A stretch of DNA of 64,000 bases from Pararhizobium arenae (GCF_001931685.1 NZ_MOOY01000009.1:110071-174070); one strand, 5' to 3'; positions 41,667 through 52,445 are shown, counted from the stretch's first letter. Program-made: numbers and translations. Notes: generated by a model not told the origin, from the sequence alone.

Positions 41667-42981
41667 ATTGCAGCAGCGTCAGCTCGGAGACGATCCGGTT
41701 GCGGCCGTTGTATTTGGCCATGTAGAGAAACTGATCGGCGGCGTTGAGGTAGTTGTCGAAGGATTCCTGTGTTTCGACAGTCGCAAGCCCGATCGAAACG
41801 GTCACGGTCAGTTCCTCGTCGTCCGCCGTCACCTTGGCCTGCGCCAGATCCTCGCGCAACATCTCGCAGAATGAATTGGCGTCCGACACGGCAAGATTGT
41901 TGAAGAGAATGCCGAATTCCTCCCCACCCAACCGCGCCAGAAGGTGAGCTTCGCCGACAAGGCTGCGAAGACGCCCGGCCACGGCCTTCAACACGAGATC
42001 GCCGACTTCGTGCCCATAGGTGTCATTCAATCGCTTGAAATGGTCGATGTCGAGAATGGCGATCGAGGTGGATTGTCCCCGACGCAGACACTGCTCGACA
42101 AGGCGTGGCCCGTGCTGGAAGAAATGGCGCCGGTTGTAGATGTCGGTCAGGTAGTCGCGTGCCGCGATGTTGTGCAGCATCTGGATGCGCCGTCGTATGT
42201 TGGCGACGTGGTAGATCCGGCTGTTGAACTCATCGACCAGAAAAGGCTTCGGGATAAACTCCGTGCCGCCGTTCTGAAGGAAGCGGGCCGCTTGCTGCCG
42301 ATCGTCGCCGCCCGCCAATGCCACGACGCTGACGCCGTCCTCGCCATGCCGTTGGCGGATTTCCGCAAGCAACGTGTGGGCGGTCATATCCGACAACACA
42401 AGATCCGTCACGACAACATCGATGCCCTCGAAGCTGTCGAGCGTCGCCAGCGCGCCGGCGCCATCCACGGCCTGCGAAACCTGAAACTGCTGCTGGCGCA
42501 GCATGGTGAGCAGTTCCGAACGTGATTCCTTTTTCGAATCGACAAGAAGCACATGGGTCGAAGTATTCGTCAGCACCCTGTCGACCACCGAGATGACCTG
42601 GCTGATCGAATCCGGCTGGCTCTTGATCACGCAGTCCACCACACCGCGTTTCAAGACCTCGCTTTGGGTCTCGTCGTTGAAGCTGCCGGTGAACACGATC
42701 GCCGCGATCCCATGGGACGTTACGTAATCCAGAGCCTCGCAATTGGGGCCATCCGGCAGGTTGAGGTCCAGGACGGCGACCGCAAATTCACCGGGATTGT
42801 CGTCTATGGCCATTCTGGCCGCGGCAAAGGTCGAGCAATGGGTAACGGAAAGGCCATGCAGCGTCTCCAGGCCATGCTTCAGCACGGTCGAAAACATGCG
42901 GGAATCCTCGATCAGAAGCATGCGTCTGTCGGCATGCTTCTGCACGTTGCTATCCCGCCCCGGCCCAATGCGAAAGCTCAC
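41653..42981 (-). CDS. PleD-like diguanylate cyclase with two receiver domains
   Basis: The 442-residue protein has two receiver domains and a C-terminal GGDEF domain. The first receiver keeps the phospho-acceptor Asp in VAVLDLNLPDG; the second has VVTDLVLSDM but only one acidic residue in its LLVDS pocket. The cyclase has DIDHFKRLNDTYGHEVGD and RLGGEEFGILF, so it should make cyclic di-GMP. No RxxD inhibitory site is visible five residues before GGEEF. A related two-receiver protein lies directly upstream on the same strand. Confidence 0.88.
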   Translation of the reverse strand: MSFRIGPGRDSNVQKHADRRMLLIEDSRMFSTVLKHGLETLHGLSVTHCSTFAAARMAIDDNPGEFAVAVLDLNLPDGPNCEALDYVTSHGIAAIVFTGSFNDETQSEVLKRGVVDCVIKSQPDSISQVISVVDRVLTNTSTHVLLVDSKKESRSELLTMLRQQQFQVSQAVDGAGALATLDSFEGIDVVVTDLVLSDMTAHTLLAEIRQRHGEDGVSVVALAGGDDRQQAARFLQNGGTEFIPKPFLVDEFNSRIYHVANIRRRIQMLHNIAARDYLTDIYNRRHFFQHGPRLVEQCLRRGQSTSIAILDIDHFKRLNDTYGHEVGDLVLKAVAGRLRSLVGEAHLLARLGGEEFGILFNNLAVSDANSFCEMLREDLAQAKVTADDEELTVTVSIGLATVETQESFDNYLNAADQFLYMAKYNGRNRIVSELTLLQSMSA

Positions 42982-43208
42982 GTTCCCGCCAATCTGAAGT
43001 GAGCCGATGCGTCTCGTTTTGAACGTCAGCTCTTATTTGTATCGTGAAGGGCAGCGCTGATTTCCTCTCGCGCAACCCCTCGATTCTCCTTGATGCAATC
43101 AAAACGACTGCCGATTGCGATTTGGTTAAAGTACCCCGTAAAAACAATGGTTTTACGCAGGGATACCTGATTTTTTGCAACGCCCGGTCGAAAAAGTTGC
43201 AAAGCCGC

Positions 43209-44042
43209 TCAGGCGCGCTTGGCAACCTTCGCACCGAGGCTCTGGATTTTCGTCAACGTGTCCAGATTTTGGTTCACGCGGCAATAGAATTCCTCGTTGA
43301 TGAACGGCCGCATCATGAAGTCGTTGCCGCCGGCTTTCAGGAAGCGGGCCGAGAGCAGACGGTTCGATGAGGATGAAACGCCGATGATGCGCAACTGGTG
43401 CGGTCCGTAGCTGCTGCGAATGCGCCGTGTCAGCTCGAACCCGTCGATGTCCGGCATGTTGTAGTCCGTGATGACCAGAGCGATATCCGGATTTTTCTTC
43501 AGCGTTTCCAGTGCGACCGCGCCGCTTTCTGCGGAACTGGTCCGGAAATTGTAGCGCTTTAGCTGGGTCGTGAGCAGTGCGCGCGCCGTCGGGCTGTCAT
43601 CGACGATGAGCACATGATGCCGGTGGTTCGTCAGAAACCGGCATACGGATTCCGCCAGCAGATCCACCGCAAACACGTTGTCCTTGATGACGTAATCCAC
43701 GACATCCTTGGCCAAGAGCGCATCACGCGTGCTCTCCTGGTAGGTGCCGGTGAAAACGATCGTCGGGACGCTCATATCGATGAGATAGGAAAGCGCCTCG
43801 CCGTTTTCGGCGCCCGGCAGGTTTATGTTTGAAATCGCCAGCGTTGCCGGAAAAGTGGCATTCTCGACGGCAAACTGAAGATCGTCATAATCCTTGCAGA
43901 CGATCACATCGATATCGAACAGCTCCTTCAGCCGCTTCGACACCATTGCCGAGAAAAGGTTGGAGTCTTCAGCAAGCACAATACGGTACTGCTGCAAGGA
44001 TTCACCGGAATAATACATCCCGGACACGCCGAAAAATGACAT
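43209..44042 (-). CDS. Two-receiver response regulator without an output domain
   Basis: The 277-residue protein has two receiver domains and nothing else. The second is complete (VLIVDDSPTARALL; VITDYNMPDIDG; the Lys near NDFMMRPF is replaced). The first has SNINLPGAENG, with Asn where the acceptor Asp would be, so it probably cannot be phosphorylated there. The layout is like the N-terminal part of the neighbouring GGDEF protein, suggesting duplication. The start is uncertain among 44132, 44042 and 44018. Confidence 0.82.
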   Translation of the reverse strand: MSFFGVSGMYYSGESLQQYRIVLAEDSNLFSAMVSKRLKELFDIDVIVCKDYDDLQFAVENATFPATLAISNINLPGAENGEALSYLIDMSVPTIVFTGTYQESTRDALLAKDVVDYVIKDNVFAVDLLAESVCRFLTNHRHHVLIVDDSPTARALLTTQLKRYNFRTSSAESGAVALETLKKNPDIALVITDYNMPDIDGFELTRRIRSSYGPHQLRIIGVSSSSNRLLSARFLKAGGNDFMMRPFINEEFYCRVNQNLDTLTKIQSLGAKVAKRA

Positions 44043-44184
44043 CGATCGCCCATCTGAAAGGATTGTCCCCGCAAACAAGCTACGCCGAAAGCTTTTCGCA
44101 GTCGTTAATCGACCGCTGAAATAAGACCGCAAGTTGTTTTCGGTTATTTTCAGCGCGCCGGGGGCGCCAGGAGCGCCGGCCTCG

Positions 44185-44448
44185 TCAGTTCACCACGGCG
44201 GAACCGTTGACGATATCGACGTTCTCGCTGCCGTCGAGACCGATACGGTCGCCGCTCGGCGTCGTGACGAAACAGCCGTTCGGGCATAACGCTTCGGTAC
44301 TACCCGGGCCGATCGCGACTTCCATCCGGCTTTCGCCCTCGACGATGACAAGAACCGCAGCCTCCGCATCCTTATTCGTGATGTTTGCGCAAAATGCAGG
44401 CTGCGCCACAGCGGCAACCATCAGACAAGCAGCGAAAAAACGCTTCAT
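44185..44448 (-). CDS. Small exported protein, 87 residues
   Basis: The protein starts MKRFFAACLMVAAVAQPAFC, a signal peptide, and the mature part includes NITNKDAEAAVLVIVEGESR, LCPNGCFVTTPSGD and a Gly/Asp/Asn-rich end. A possible Cys pair could form a disulfide in the periplasm. I chose the ATG at 44448 as the natural signal-peptide start. No named family is recognised. It lies between the MscS-type gene and the response regulator on the same strand. Confidence 0.7.
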   Translation of the reverse strand: MKRFFAACLMVAAVAQPAFCANITNKDAEAAVLVIVEGESRMEVAIGPGSTEALCPNGCFVTTPSGDRIGLDGSENVDIVNGSAVVN

Positions 44449-44603
44449 CGACACACCGGCACGCTCCGTGCCGCCCCCAAGACGCACCCGACCCGCTTTG
44501 GGCCAGGATGCAGGCCACCCAGCCGAAACAGAATAGACGCCGTTTCCCGGGAATGCCTAGAGATATAATCAGGCCGTGCTGAATGAGGGCTGAATAAGCC
44601 CGA

Positions 44604-47165
44604 TCAGGTGTCGGAGGCGTCGCTTGTGCCGGTGCCGACAATACGGCGCGGACGGCGGCGATTGGCGCTGCGTGCCTTTGCTTCCTCCGCAGCGGGAGCC
44701 AAGGCCTCGGGTGCCGGCACATCCTGATTTTCGTCGTCTTCGGCCTGCGTCTCAGCGGTCGTCGCCCCGGCCTCGCCTTGGATGTTGAAAGGTTTGCCCA
44801 GCCCTTCCGCCTGGAAGCGCTCGAAAATGGCAAGACGCAACTCGTTTCTCACACCGGTTCCGTTGACGATATCGGCGAGATAGATGCGCAGTTCGAACGT
44901 CATGGTCGCATCAGCGAAGGCGACGAAGACCGCGATCGGCTCGGGGTTTTTCAATACGAGCGGATGGGCGTCGGCGATCTCAAGCAAAACGTCCATGATC
45001 CGGCGCGGTGCCGCCTCATAGCCGACGACCACGGGAATATCCGTTCGCCCGAGCTTGTTGCGGTGCGTCCAGTTACCCACCGGTGCGTTGATGAACATGG
45101 AGTTCGGCACCATGATGGTCTGGCGCTGGAAGGTCTCAATTTCGGTCGCGCGCACGGAAATCCGCTTCACGAACCCTTCCGTTGTGCCCGTCACCACCCA
45201 GTCGCCCACCTTGAACGGCCGCTCGACAAGCAGGATCAGCCCCGACACGAAATTCGAGACGATATTCTGGAGGCCGAAACCGATGCCGAGCGACAGGGCG
45301 CCGGCCACCAGGGCGAGGTTCGAAAGATCAAGGCCCGCCGCCGAAATGCCGATCAGCCCCGCAAGCCCTACCCCCAGGTAACCGACACCGGTCTTGATCG
45401 AGTTCCGGACCCCGGCATCGACGCGACTTCGCGCCAGAACGCTGCCGTCGAGCCAGCGTTGAAAGGCCCGCGTAGCAAAGTAACCGGCAACGAAGAACAG
45501 GATGCCGGCGACGATGCCGACGATGGAAATGGTGATGCTGCCGATACGAATATCGGTAAAGAAGCGAAAGGCCCAGGACTCGATGTCGGCGACCTTGAAA
45601 CCCCATTGCAGGAGGATGAGGGGCACGAAGAAAAGAATGACGAGGGCATAGACCGTGAGGCCCAGAAACAGGCCGGCCTGATCCAGCGCCACCTGCTCCA
45701 GCTTGAAACGCTGTTCGAGATGGCGCCCGACGATGGTGCCTGCCAGGGCATTCTGCTTGGCGATCGCCTTGCCGCTCAGGATGCCGATATACATGGTCAC
45801 GAAAATCGCGCCGGTCGTCACGATCTGATTGGCGATGAAGCGGCCAAGCCCCACATATCCGGAAAGGGCCGTCAGGATCAGCCCCGCTCCGATCACGACA
45901 AAACCGACGGACATGGCGCGCGGCCAGGGTTCGCCCAGACTCTCGGATTTGTCGGGGCCCGGCACCATCGGACGGATCAGCGCCATCGACATCAGCACGA
46001 GACCGATAATGACCGTGGCGATGAAACTCTTGGCGACGGTCAGGAGGATCGGCGAACTGAGGACCTCGCTGATCTTCCCGAAGAAATAATCGAGCCCGTT
46101 GACGAGCGTCATGACCAGGATCGCCTGAAACAGAAGGGAGGCGCCCCGATCGGACACGCGCACGAGCCGCCATGCCGGATTGCGCGGTGCAAGAACCGCG
46201 CGCGCCAGGCGCAGCACAAAGGTCAGCGCCACGCCAAGGCCGAGCGCCACCGAAACAAGCGGCGCAATATCCGGACGAAGGACATTGAACGTGTTGAGAA
46301 AAAAGTATGTAGACGCGGCAAAAACGGTGGCGACAAGCGTCGGCACCATCGTCGTCCAGAATGCGGCTGTGAGCCGGGTGATGTAGCCCGGCTCCTCGAG
46401 CTCGGCACGACGCCTCGTCAAGGGATCGAGAATCCGCCGGGTAGCGGTCACCAGCACCAGCGCTGCACACAGGGAAAGGAAGATGGAGGCGAGCAGCGCG
46501 AAACGCTTGTAGCTCCAGGCAAAGGTGAGCCAGCTCCCGACCGTGCGCCGAAACGCCTGCCCCTCGGTGACAAGCGCCGCAGACGCGTCGCGGAACATAT
46601 CCCAGGAAATTTCGCTATGCTTCAGAAGAGCATTGGTAAACAGGTCACGCCGGATAGCGGTGACGGAATTGGAAAGCTTCGTCGCCTGGATGGAAAGATT
46701 TTCCGCCGAACCGGTGAGCGCATTGATGGCCCCGCGCTCTGCGGCGAGCCGTTTGCGCTCCTCCGTGACGACATCGGCCTCAGGCGGCGCGCCTTCCGCC
46801 GGCGGATCGCCGAGTTCGGTCAGCCGTGCCTTGATTTCGTCGAGGCGCGGGCGTGTCGATACGGAAACACCGATGATGCGCTTGCCGACGGCATCGATTT
46901 CCACCTTGAGTTCCGCGAGCTTGCTATCGTCTTCGCGCGCCTTGTTGACAGCATCCGTCAGGCGCTGGAGATCCTGGGTTGCCTGGTCAAGCTGCTGGGT
47001 TGCCTGATCCGATGCCGGCGCAACCGCGGGCTCCGCAGCCGGCTGGCTCTGTTGCGTCTGCTGTGTCTGTGGCTGCTGAACCGGCTGTTGCTGCTGCGCG
47101 TTGCCCGGAACGGCAAAGCCAAGCGAGAAAGCAAGGAGCAAGGCGGCGCGAAATCGAAACGTCAT
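44604..47165 (-). CDS. Large MscS-type mechanosensitive channel with DUF3772 N-terminal domain
   Basis: The 853-residue protein has a signal peptide (about 1-23), a Gln-rich linker, a periplasmic coiled-coil DUF3772 domain (about 60-200), about ten or eleven membrane helices and an MscS C-terminal channel domain. The channel pore and vestibule show ALVAGALSLGIGFGLQNIVS and LLVERPFKVGDWV. Such proteins release solutes on hypo-osmotic shock. The C-terminal tail is Ala/Glu-rich and ends in basic residues. It suits a bacterium that accumulates betaines as osmoprotectants. Confidence 0.9.
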   Translation of the reverse strand: MTFRFRAALLLAFSLGFAVPGNAQQQQPVQQPQTQQTQQSQPAAEPAVAPASDQATQQLDQATQDLQRLTDAVNKAREDDSKLAELKVEIDAVGKRIIGVSVSTRPRLDEIKARLTELGDPPAEGAPPEADVVTEERKRLAAERGAINALTGSAENLSIQATKLSNSVTAIRRDLFTNALLKHSEISWDMFRDASAALVTEGQAFRRTVGSWLTFAWSYKRFALLASIFLSLCAALVLVTATRRILDPLTRRRAELEEPGYITRLTAAFWTTMVPTLVATVFAASTYFFLNTFNVLRPDIAPLVSVALGLGVALTFVLRLARAVLAPRNPAWRLVRVSDRGASLLFQAILVMTLVNGLDYFFGKISEVLSSPILLTVAKSFIATVIIGLVLMSMALIRPMVPGPDKSESLGEPWPRAMSVGFVVIGAGLILTALSGYVGLGRFIANQIVTTGAIFVTMYIGILSGKAIAKQNALAGTIVGRHLEQRFKLEQVALDQAGLFLGLTVYALVILFFVPLILLQWGFKVADIESWAFRFFTDIRIGSITISIVGIVAGILFFVAGYFATRAFQRWLDGSVLARSRVDAGVRNSIKTGVGYLGVGLAGLIGISAAGLDLSNLALVAGALSLGIGFGLQNIVSNFVSGLILLVERPFKVGDWVVTGTTEGFVKRISVRATEIETFQRQTIMVPNSMFINAPVGNWTHRNKLGRTDIPVVVGYEAAPRRIMDVLLEIADAHPLVLKNPEPIAVFVAFADATMTFELRIYLADIVNGTGVRNELRLAIFERFQAEGLGKPFNIQGEAGATTAETQAEDDENQDVPAPEALAPAAEEAKARSANRRRPRRIVGTGTSDASDT

Positions 47166-47287
47166 CAGCAGTAACAGGTCCTTTTGAAGGGCCGCCCGGC
47201 GGGCATCCCGGAATCAATGGCATTCATCGCTGCGTGCATAGGATTTATCGCGCCGCGATGCAAAAGCCCTGCCCTCCGTCAGCGGCA

Positions 47288-47848
47288 TCAGAAACTTGAT
47301 CCCGGCTGGGTGAGAAACGCAAGCTCGGCTTCGGTCGAAACCCGCCCCAGAATCAGGTTGCGATGCGGGAAGCGACCGAAACGGCGAATGATCTCGCAAT
47401 GCCTGATGGCAAAATCGAGGTAGCGGGGATCGGCGAGATCGGAAAACAGACGCACGGAGTCCATCTGGTCCCGCAGATCCTCCGAATGCTCGAACGGCAG
47501 ATAGAAAAACGCCCGTTGATCCACCGACATCCCGTGATCGGCACCGGCGTCAAGCGCCAGCCTCGCTTCGCGCAAAGCCAGACAATCGGTTGCAAAGGCG
47601 AGCGGCGAAGCCCTGTACATATTCCTCGGCAACTGATCGAAGAGGATGATCGTCGCCAGCCGCGCCAGAGGCGTCGCCCGCCAGCGGTCGTCGAGATGAC
47701 GCGAAGCGGCAAGATGCGTCAGGCGAAAGCGACGGTCGCACTGGGCATCCAGCGCGGAATCGGGCGCGAACCATGCCTCCGGGGAGAGTTCATCGAACCA
47801 GAAGCTGACAATCTCTTCCGGAGCGCACATACCATTTGCATCGGGCAC
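47288..47848 (-). CDS. DUF924 family protein
   Basis: The 186-residue helical protein has the DUF924 pattern: EEIVSFWFDELSPEAWF, DQLPRNMYRASPLAFATDCL, FFYLPFEHSEDLRDQ and GRFPHRNLILGRVSTEAE. The family is TPR-like and of unknown function. I chose the GTG at 47848 because GAGGAA precedes it; the frame is open to 47950 without better support. Confidence 0.85.
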   Translation of the reverse strand: MPDANGMCAPEEIVSFWFDELSPEAWFAPDSALDAQCDRRFRLTHLAASRHLDDRWRATPLARLATIILFDQLPRNMYRASPLAFATDCLALREARLALDAGADHGMSVDQRAFFYLPFEHSEDLRDQMDSVRLFSDLADPRYLDFAIRHCEIIRRFGRFPHRNLILGRVSTEAELAFLTQPGSSF

Positions 47849-48034
47849 TGTTGGTTCCTCGTTTTCGGATTTGGCTGAAACTGCCTGCGCCAACACATAG
47901 CATCGCCCTGCGGTCTTTCCACTCTCGCATGCGTCTCTCTCACACCGCACCGCCGCGCCAATCTGGCAGAAACCGCGTGGCGCGCTATGTCCGATGGATT
48001 AAACTATAATGGTCACCCATCACGGAGTTGCATC

Positions 48035-48313
48035 ATGAAGAAGATCCTTGCCGTGGCGCTCGGCGCCTTGTTCGTGACATCGTGCGTGGCAGGAGACGGA
48101 GGCCCGGGCCTGGAGCCCATCCCCGGAAGCATCACCTATAGCGGCCAGCCACGGACCAAACTGACCAAATCGCCCATCGGCAGTACCTTCACGCACTATT
48201 TCTACGGCCCGTTCGGCGAGCGGATCGAAGAAATCTACAGGATCGAGCCGGATCGCAGTCTGAAGATCGTGTCGCGGCAGGAACAGGACATTTTCTCGGC
48301 CATCAACGACTAA
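48035..48313 (+). CDS. Small putative lipoprotein, 92 residues
   Basis: The protein starts [20 protein letters not shown] with a lipobox VTSC (14-17). The mature part carries [20 protein letters not shown] and [24 protein letters not shown] lies before the ATG at 48035. Function unknown. It would be lipid-anchored in the envelope. Confidence 0.75.
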   Translation: MKKILAVALGALFVTSCVAGDGGPGLEPIPGSITYSGQPRTKLTKSPIGSTFTHYFYGPFGERIEEIYRIEPDRSLKIVSRQEQDIFSAIND

Positions 48314-48375
48314 GACGGCAAATTGTTTTCCAGAGACCTCCTCTGTTGGGGCACGACTTTTCCCGGCGGGCAAGC

Positions 48376-48400
48376 AGAACAAAAAGTTCTGCGTTATAAT
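48376..48400 (+). promoter_or_regulatory. Candidate promoter and operator for the sulfate transporter operon
   Basis: A perfect TATAAT lies at 48395-48400. Directly before it is a perfect inverted repeat AGAAC-AAAAA-GTTCT (48376-48390) covering the -35 area, where no good -35 hexamer is seen. This fits an activator-dependent or repressed promoter. The regulator is not identified. Confidence 0.45.
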
Positions 48401-48446
48401 ATCCTACCTAATGAATAGAGTATGCCTGCTAACAACGGAGGTAGAC

Positions 48447-49472
48447 ATGCGAGGGAATTCAGTTTCCAAACTCATCACGGCGGCCCTGCTGGCCACCGCA
48501 ATGCAGATCGGCAGCCTGGGGATGGCTCATGCCGACACGACTATTCTCAATGTCTCCTATGACCCGACCCGTGAACTCTACAAGGAGTTCAACACGGCTT
48601 TCGCCGAAAAGTGGAAGACCGACACGGGTGAGACGGTAACGATCCAGACCTCGCATGGCGGCTCGGGCAAACAGGCCCGCTCCGTGATCGACGGCCTTGA
48701 AGCCGATGTCGTAACGCTGGCGCTCGAAGCCGATATCGACGCGATCGCCAAGGAAAGCGGCAAGATCCCGGCGGACTGGAAGACCAAATTCGAAAACAAC
48801 AGCGCACCCTACACCTCGACCATCGTGTTTCTGGTGCGCAAGGGCAACCCGAAGGGCATCAAGGACTGGGGCGACCTGATCAAGGACGATATCCAGGTTA
48901 TCACGCCGAACCCGAAGACCTCGGGCGGCGCACGCTGGAACTTCCTGGCGGCCTGGGCCTGGGCGCGTGCCCAGAACAACGGCGATGACGCCAAGGCGCA
49001 GGAATACGTGACCGAACTGTTCAAGCATGTTCCGGTTCTCGACACCGGCGCACGCGGCTCGACCACGACCTTCGTCCAGCGCGGCCTCGGAGACGTGCTT
49101 CTCGCCTGGGAAAACGAAGCCTATCTCTCGCTTGAGGAACTTGGGCCGGATAACTTCGACATCGTGACGCCCTCGATCTCGATCAAGGCTGAACCGCCGG
49201 TCGCCCTCGTGGACGGCAATGTTGATGCCAAGGGCACCCGCAAGGTGGCGGAAGCCTACCTGCAGTATCTGTATTCGGATGTAGGGCAGAAGCTTGCCGC
49301 CAAGCACTACTATCGCCCCTTCAAGCCGGAGGTGGCCGACCCCGAGGACACCAAACGATTTGCGGATGTCAAGCTCGTCACTATTGACGAATTCGGCGGA
49401 TGGAAGGAAGCTCAGCCGAAATATTTCGGGGATGGCGGGCTCTTTGACCAGATCTACAAGCCGGGGCAATAA
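48447..49472 (+). CDS. sbp: Sulfate-binding periplasmic protein
   Basis: The 341-residue protein has a signal peptide ending near AHA, and a mature domain of the sulfate/thiosulfate-binding family. Its marks are [63 protein letters not shown], and [27 protein letters not shown] lies 5 nt before the ATG at 48447. The permease genes follow by 6 nt. Binding of sulfate or thiosulfate delivers it to CysTWA. Confidence 0.94.
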   Translation: MRGNSVSKLITAALLATAMQIGSLGMAHADTTILNVSYDPTRELYKEFNTAFAEKWKTDTGETVTIQTSHGGSGKQARSVIDGLEADVVTLALEADIDAIAKESGKIPADWKTKFENNSAPYTSTIVFLVRKGNPKGIKDWGDLIKDDIQVITPNPKTSGGARWNFLAAWAWARAQNNGDDAKAQEYVTELFKHVPVLDTGARGSTTTFVQRGLGDVLLAWENEAYLSLEELGPDNFDIVTPSISIKAEPPVALVDGNVDAKGTRKVAEAYLQYLYSDVGQKLAAKHYYRPFKPEVADPEDTKRFADVKLVTIDEFGGWKEAQPKYFGDGGLFDQIYKPGQ

Positions 49473-49478
49473 TTCTTT

Positions 49479-50336
49479 ATGACCGCAAGCACAGCTAGGC
49501 GGTGGCAATTCAGACAGCCGAGCGTCATTCCGGGATTCGGATTGGCGCTCGGCGTTACTTTGTCATGGCTCTTTCTCATCGTTCTCATCCCGCTCTCCGG
49601 GCTCGTCTGGCGCACCAGTGCGCTTGGCTGGCCTGCTTTCTGGTCGCTCGCGACCGATGAGCGGACCGTCAATGCGCTTCGCATCTCCTTCGGGACGGCT
49701 TTCGCCGCTGCCGCCGTGAACGTCGTCTTCGGCGTCATTCTCGCGTGGGTGCTCGTCCGCTATAAATTTCCAGGCAAACGCATCATCGATGCGGTTGTCG
49801 ACCTTCCCTTCGCGCTGCCGACGGCCGTCGCCGGTATTGCGCTTACGGCAATCTACGCGCCGAACGGCTGGATCGGCAGCCTGCTTGCGCCGCTCGGCAT
49901 CAAGGTTGCCTTCACGCCCCTCGGTATTGTCATCGCGCTCGTCTTCGTCGGGCTGCCCTTCGTGGTTCGCACGGTGCAGCCGATCATGGAGGAGATCGAC
50001 AAGGAAGTGGAGGAAGCCGCAGCAACGCTCGGTGCGACCCGTTTCCAGACAATCAGCCGCGTGCTGCTGCCGGGGCTCGCTCCGGCGGTTCTGACAGGCT
50101 TCGCGCTCGCCTTCGCCCGTGGCGTCGGGGAATACGGCTCTGTGATCTTCATCGCCGGCAATCTGCCCTACGTCTCGGAAATCGCGCCGCTTCTGATCGT
50201 TATTCGCCTCGAAGAGTTCAACTATCCCGCTGCCACCGCCATCGCGGCGGTCATGCTGATCATATCCTTTGCGATGCTGTTGATTATCAATCTCATCCAG
50301 GCCTGGAGCAGAAGGAGGTACGGCTATGGCGCTTGA
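49479..50336 (+). CDS. cysT: Sulfate ABC transporter permease CysT
   Basis: The 285-residue inner-membrane permease has about six helices and the loop [18 protein letters not shown] that docks Cys[21 protein letters not shown] and [17 protein letters not shown] are characteristic of CysT. The 3' end overlaps cysW by 11 nt. Confidence 0.95.
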   Translation: MTASTARRWQFRQPSVIPGFGLALGVTLSWLFLIVLIPLSGLVWRTSALGWPAFWSLATDERTVNALRISFGTAFAAAAVNVVFGVILAWVLVRYKFPGKRIIDAVVDLPFALPTAVAGIALTAIYAPNGWIGSLLAPLGIKVAFTPLGIVIALVFVGLPFVVRTVQPIMEEIDKEVEEAAATLGATRFQTISRVLLPGLAPAVLTGFALAFARGVGEYGSVIFIAGNLPYVSEIAPLLIVIRLEEFNYPAATAIAAVMLIISFAMLLIINLIQAWSRRRYGYGA

Positions 50337-51216
50337 TACCTCCGCGCATGAGGTTCACCACCACACCAGCGAAACGGTTCGGACGGCAACCACCGAAAGC
50401 CGCATTGCCCGTTACGGCCTGATCGCCATCGCGCTCTGTTTCATTGGTCTTTTCCTGCTGCTGCCACTGGCCGCCGTGTTTACCGAAGCCTTCCGCAACG
50501 GCCCCGGCGAGTTCGTAACGGTATTGCAGGACCCGGAAACATTCTCGGCAATCCGCCTCACCCTGATCGTCGCCGGCATCTCGGTGCCGCTCAATCTGGT
50601 GTTCGGCGTTGCGGCCGCCTGGGCGATCGCCAAATACGAGTTCAAGGGCAAGGCGTTCCTCACCACCCTGATCGACCTGCCTTTCTCAGTGTCGCCGGTC
50701 ATTTCAGGTCTCGTCTTCGTTCTGCTCTTCGGTTCGCACAGCGTTCTCGGCCCATGGCTGCAGAGCCACGGCATCCAGATTCTGTTTGCCGTTCCCGGCA
50801 TCGTGCTGGCCACCGTGTTCGTCACCTTCCCCTTCGTCGCCCGCGAACTGATCCCGCTGATGCAGGAACAGGGCACGGCGGATGAGGAAGCGGCGCTCTC
50901 GCTCGGTGCGAGCGGTTGGCAAACCTTCTGGTACGTGACGCTGCCCAACATCAAATGGGGCCTGCTTTACGGCGTCCTGCTCTGCAATGCACGCGCCATG
51001 GGTGAGTTCGGGGCCGTGTCCGTGGTGTCCGGCCACATCCGCGGCCTGACCAATACCATGCCGCTGCAGGTCGAAATCCTCTACAATGAATACAGTTTCG
51101 TCGCCGCCTTCGCGGTTGCGACACTGCTGGCGCTGCTGGCGCTTGTTACCCTCGTCCTGAAGTCGCTGCTCGAATTGAAGTTCAGCGCTCAGATCGCCGC
51201 CAGCCGCCGGCACTGA
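50326..51216 (+). CDS. cysW: Sulfate ABC transporter permease CysW
   Basis: The 296-residue permease pairs with CysT in the membrane. It has the segments [20 protein letters not shown], the docking loop [19 protein letters not shown] and [19 protein letters not shown]. The N-terminal ~25 residues are His/Thr-rich and cytoplasmic. The gene starts within the end of cysT, and cysA follows after 14 nt. Confidence 0.95.
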   Translation: MALDTSAHEVHHHTSETVRTATTESRIARYGLIAIALCFIGLFLLLPLAAVFTEAFRNGPGEFVTVLQDPETFSAIRLTLIVAGISVPLNLVFGVAAAWAIAKYEFKGKAFLTTLIDLPFSVSPVISGLVFVLLFGSHSVLGPWLQSHGIQILFAVPGIVLATVFVTFPFVARELIPLMQEQGTADEEAALSLGASGWQTFWYVTLPNIKWGLLYGVLLCNARAMGEFGAVSVVSGHIRGLTNTMPLQVEILYNEYSFVAAFAVATLLALLALVTLVLKSLLELKFSAQIAASRRH

Positions 51217-51230
51217 AAGGTCAATCGCAT

Positions 51231-52301
51231 ATGGAAGTTCGTGTACAAAACATTCGCAAGGAATTCGGTCGCTTTCCCGCGCTGAACGACGTCTCGCTCG
51301 ATATCCGCTCGGGCGAACTGATTGCATTGCTGGGCCCATCCGGCTCCGGCAAGACGACGCTGTTGCGCCTGATCGCCGGCCTTGAAAGCCCGACAGAGGG
51401 CACCGTCTATTTCGGCGAGGAAGATGCCTCCAAGAAAACGGTGCAGGAGCGCAATATCGGCTTCGTGTTCCAGCATTATGCCCTGTTCCGCCACATGACC
51501 GTTCTCGACAACGTGTCTTTCGGCCTGAAGGTTCGGCCGGGAAGCCGCCGTCCGCCGGCAGCCGAAATCCGCGCGCGCGCGCTTGAATTGCTCGATCTCG
51601 TGCAGTTGAGCGGCCTCGAAAAGCGTTATCCGGCCCAGCTTTCCGGTGGCCAGCGCCAGCGTGTTGCGCTCGCCCGCGCCATGGCGGTGGAACCGAACGT
51701 CCTCTTGCTCGACGAACCTTTCGGTGCCCTCGATGCCCAGGTCCGCAAGGAGCTTCGCCGCTGGCTGCGCGAAATCCATGATCGCACCGGCCACACCACG
51801 GTCTTCGTCACCCATGACCAGGACGAAGCGCTGGAGCTTGCCGACCGTGTGGTCGTCATGAGCAAGGGCAGTATCGAGCAGGTCGGAACCCCCGACGAAA
51901 TCTACGACACGCCCAACTCGCCCTTCGTGTTCGGCTTCATCGGCGAGTCCAACATCATCCCGGTCAGGGTCGAAAACGGCCAGCTTTGGATCGAGGATCG
52001 GTCGATCGGTCTCAGCGCTGCCGGCGAGCCGGACGGCCCGGCCCAGCTTTATTTCCGCCCTCACGATATCGAACTGCTGGACGGCTGCGGCGGCTGCATT
52101 GCCGGTATTGTCACCGTTAGCCGGCGTGTTGCCGGCACGCGCCATGTCGAACTCGATATCGGTGCTGCCAACTGCAAGGTCGAGATCGAGTTGCCGCCGG
52201 AGAAGGCCGCGACCGACAAGTCCCGCATCGCTTTCCGGCCGACCCGCTGGCGGCTTTTCAGGGATGTGCCAAACGAAAACCGGACGCCTGCTCAAGTCTG
52301 A
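51231..52301 (+). CDS. cysA: Sulfate ABC transporter ATP-binding protein CysA
   Basis: The 356-residue ATPase has Walker [10 protein letters not shown] (35-43), the Q loop in [14 protein letters not shown], the signature [15 protein letters not shown] and Walker [21 protein letters not shown]. The C-terminal regulatory TOBE-like domain follows residue ~235. It energises CysT/CysW. A hairpin overlaps its stop and ends the sbp-cysT-cysW-cysA operon. Confidence 0.95.
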   Translation: MEVRVQNIRKEFGRFPALNDVSLDIRSGELIALLGPSGSGKTTLLRLIAGLESPTEGTVYFGEEDASKKTVQERNIGFVFQHYALFRHMTVLDNVSFGLKVRPGSRRPPAAEIRARALELLDLVQLSGLEKRYPAQLSGGQRQRVALARAMAVEPNVLLLDEPFGALDAQVRKELRRWLREIHDRTGHTTVFVTHDQDEALELADRVVVMSKGSIEQVGTPDEIYDTPNSPFVFGFIGESNIIPVRVENGQLWIEDRSIGLSAAGEPDGPAQLYFRPHDIELLDGCGGCIAGIVTVSRRVAGTRHVELDIGAANCKVEIELPPEKAATDKSRIAFRPTRWRLFRDVPNENRTPAQV

Positions 52302-52318
52302 TCGGACACGATCAGACT
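52295..52318 (+). terminator. Hairpin at the end of the sulfate operon
   Basis: AGTCTGATC-GGACAC-GATCAGACT is a perfect 9-bp stem over the cysA stop codon. There is no T run, so it is a likely mRNA 3' stabiliser or weak terminator. Confidence 0.5.
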
Positions 52319-52445
52319 GCCAATGTTCCGCCGGCTTCTTCCCGAAGTCGCTGATATATCAGCAGTAACACAGGCAGGTTACGTTGACGGAATCGGTCTT
52401 CCTCTGCTCTAAGTTGATGCAAGGCCGTTTCCGCAGCGGGGCACT

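Noticed and set aside
44778-47174. A ~798-residue open frame on the plus strand opposite the mechanosensitive channel gene
   Set aside because: It is fully antisense to a gene with clear family motifs. Its product is a string of charged residues with no domain, as expected from high GC content.
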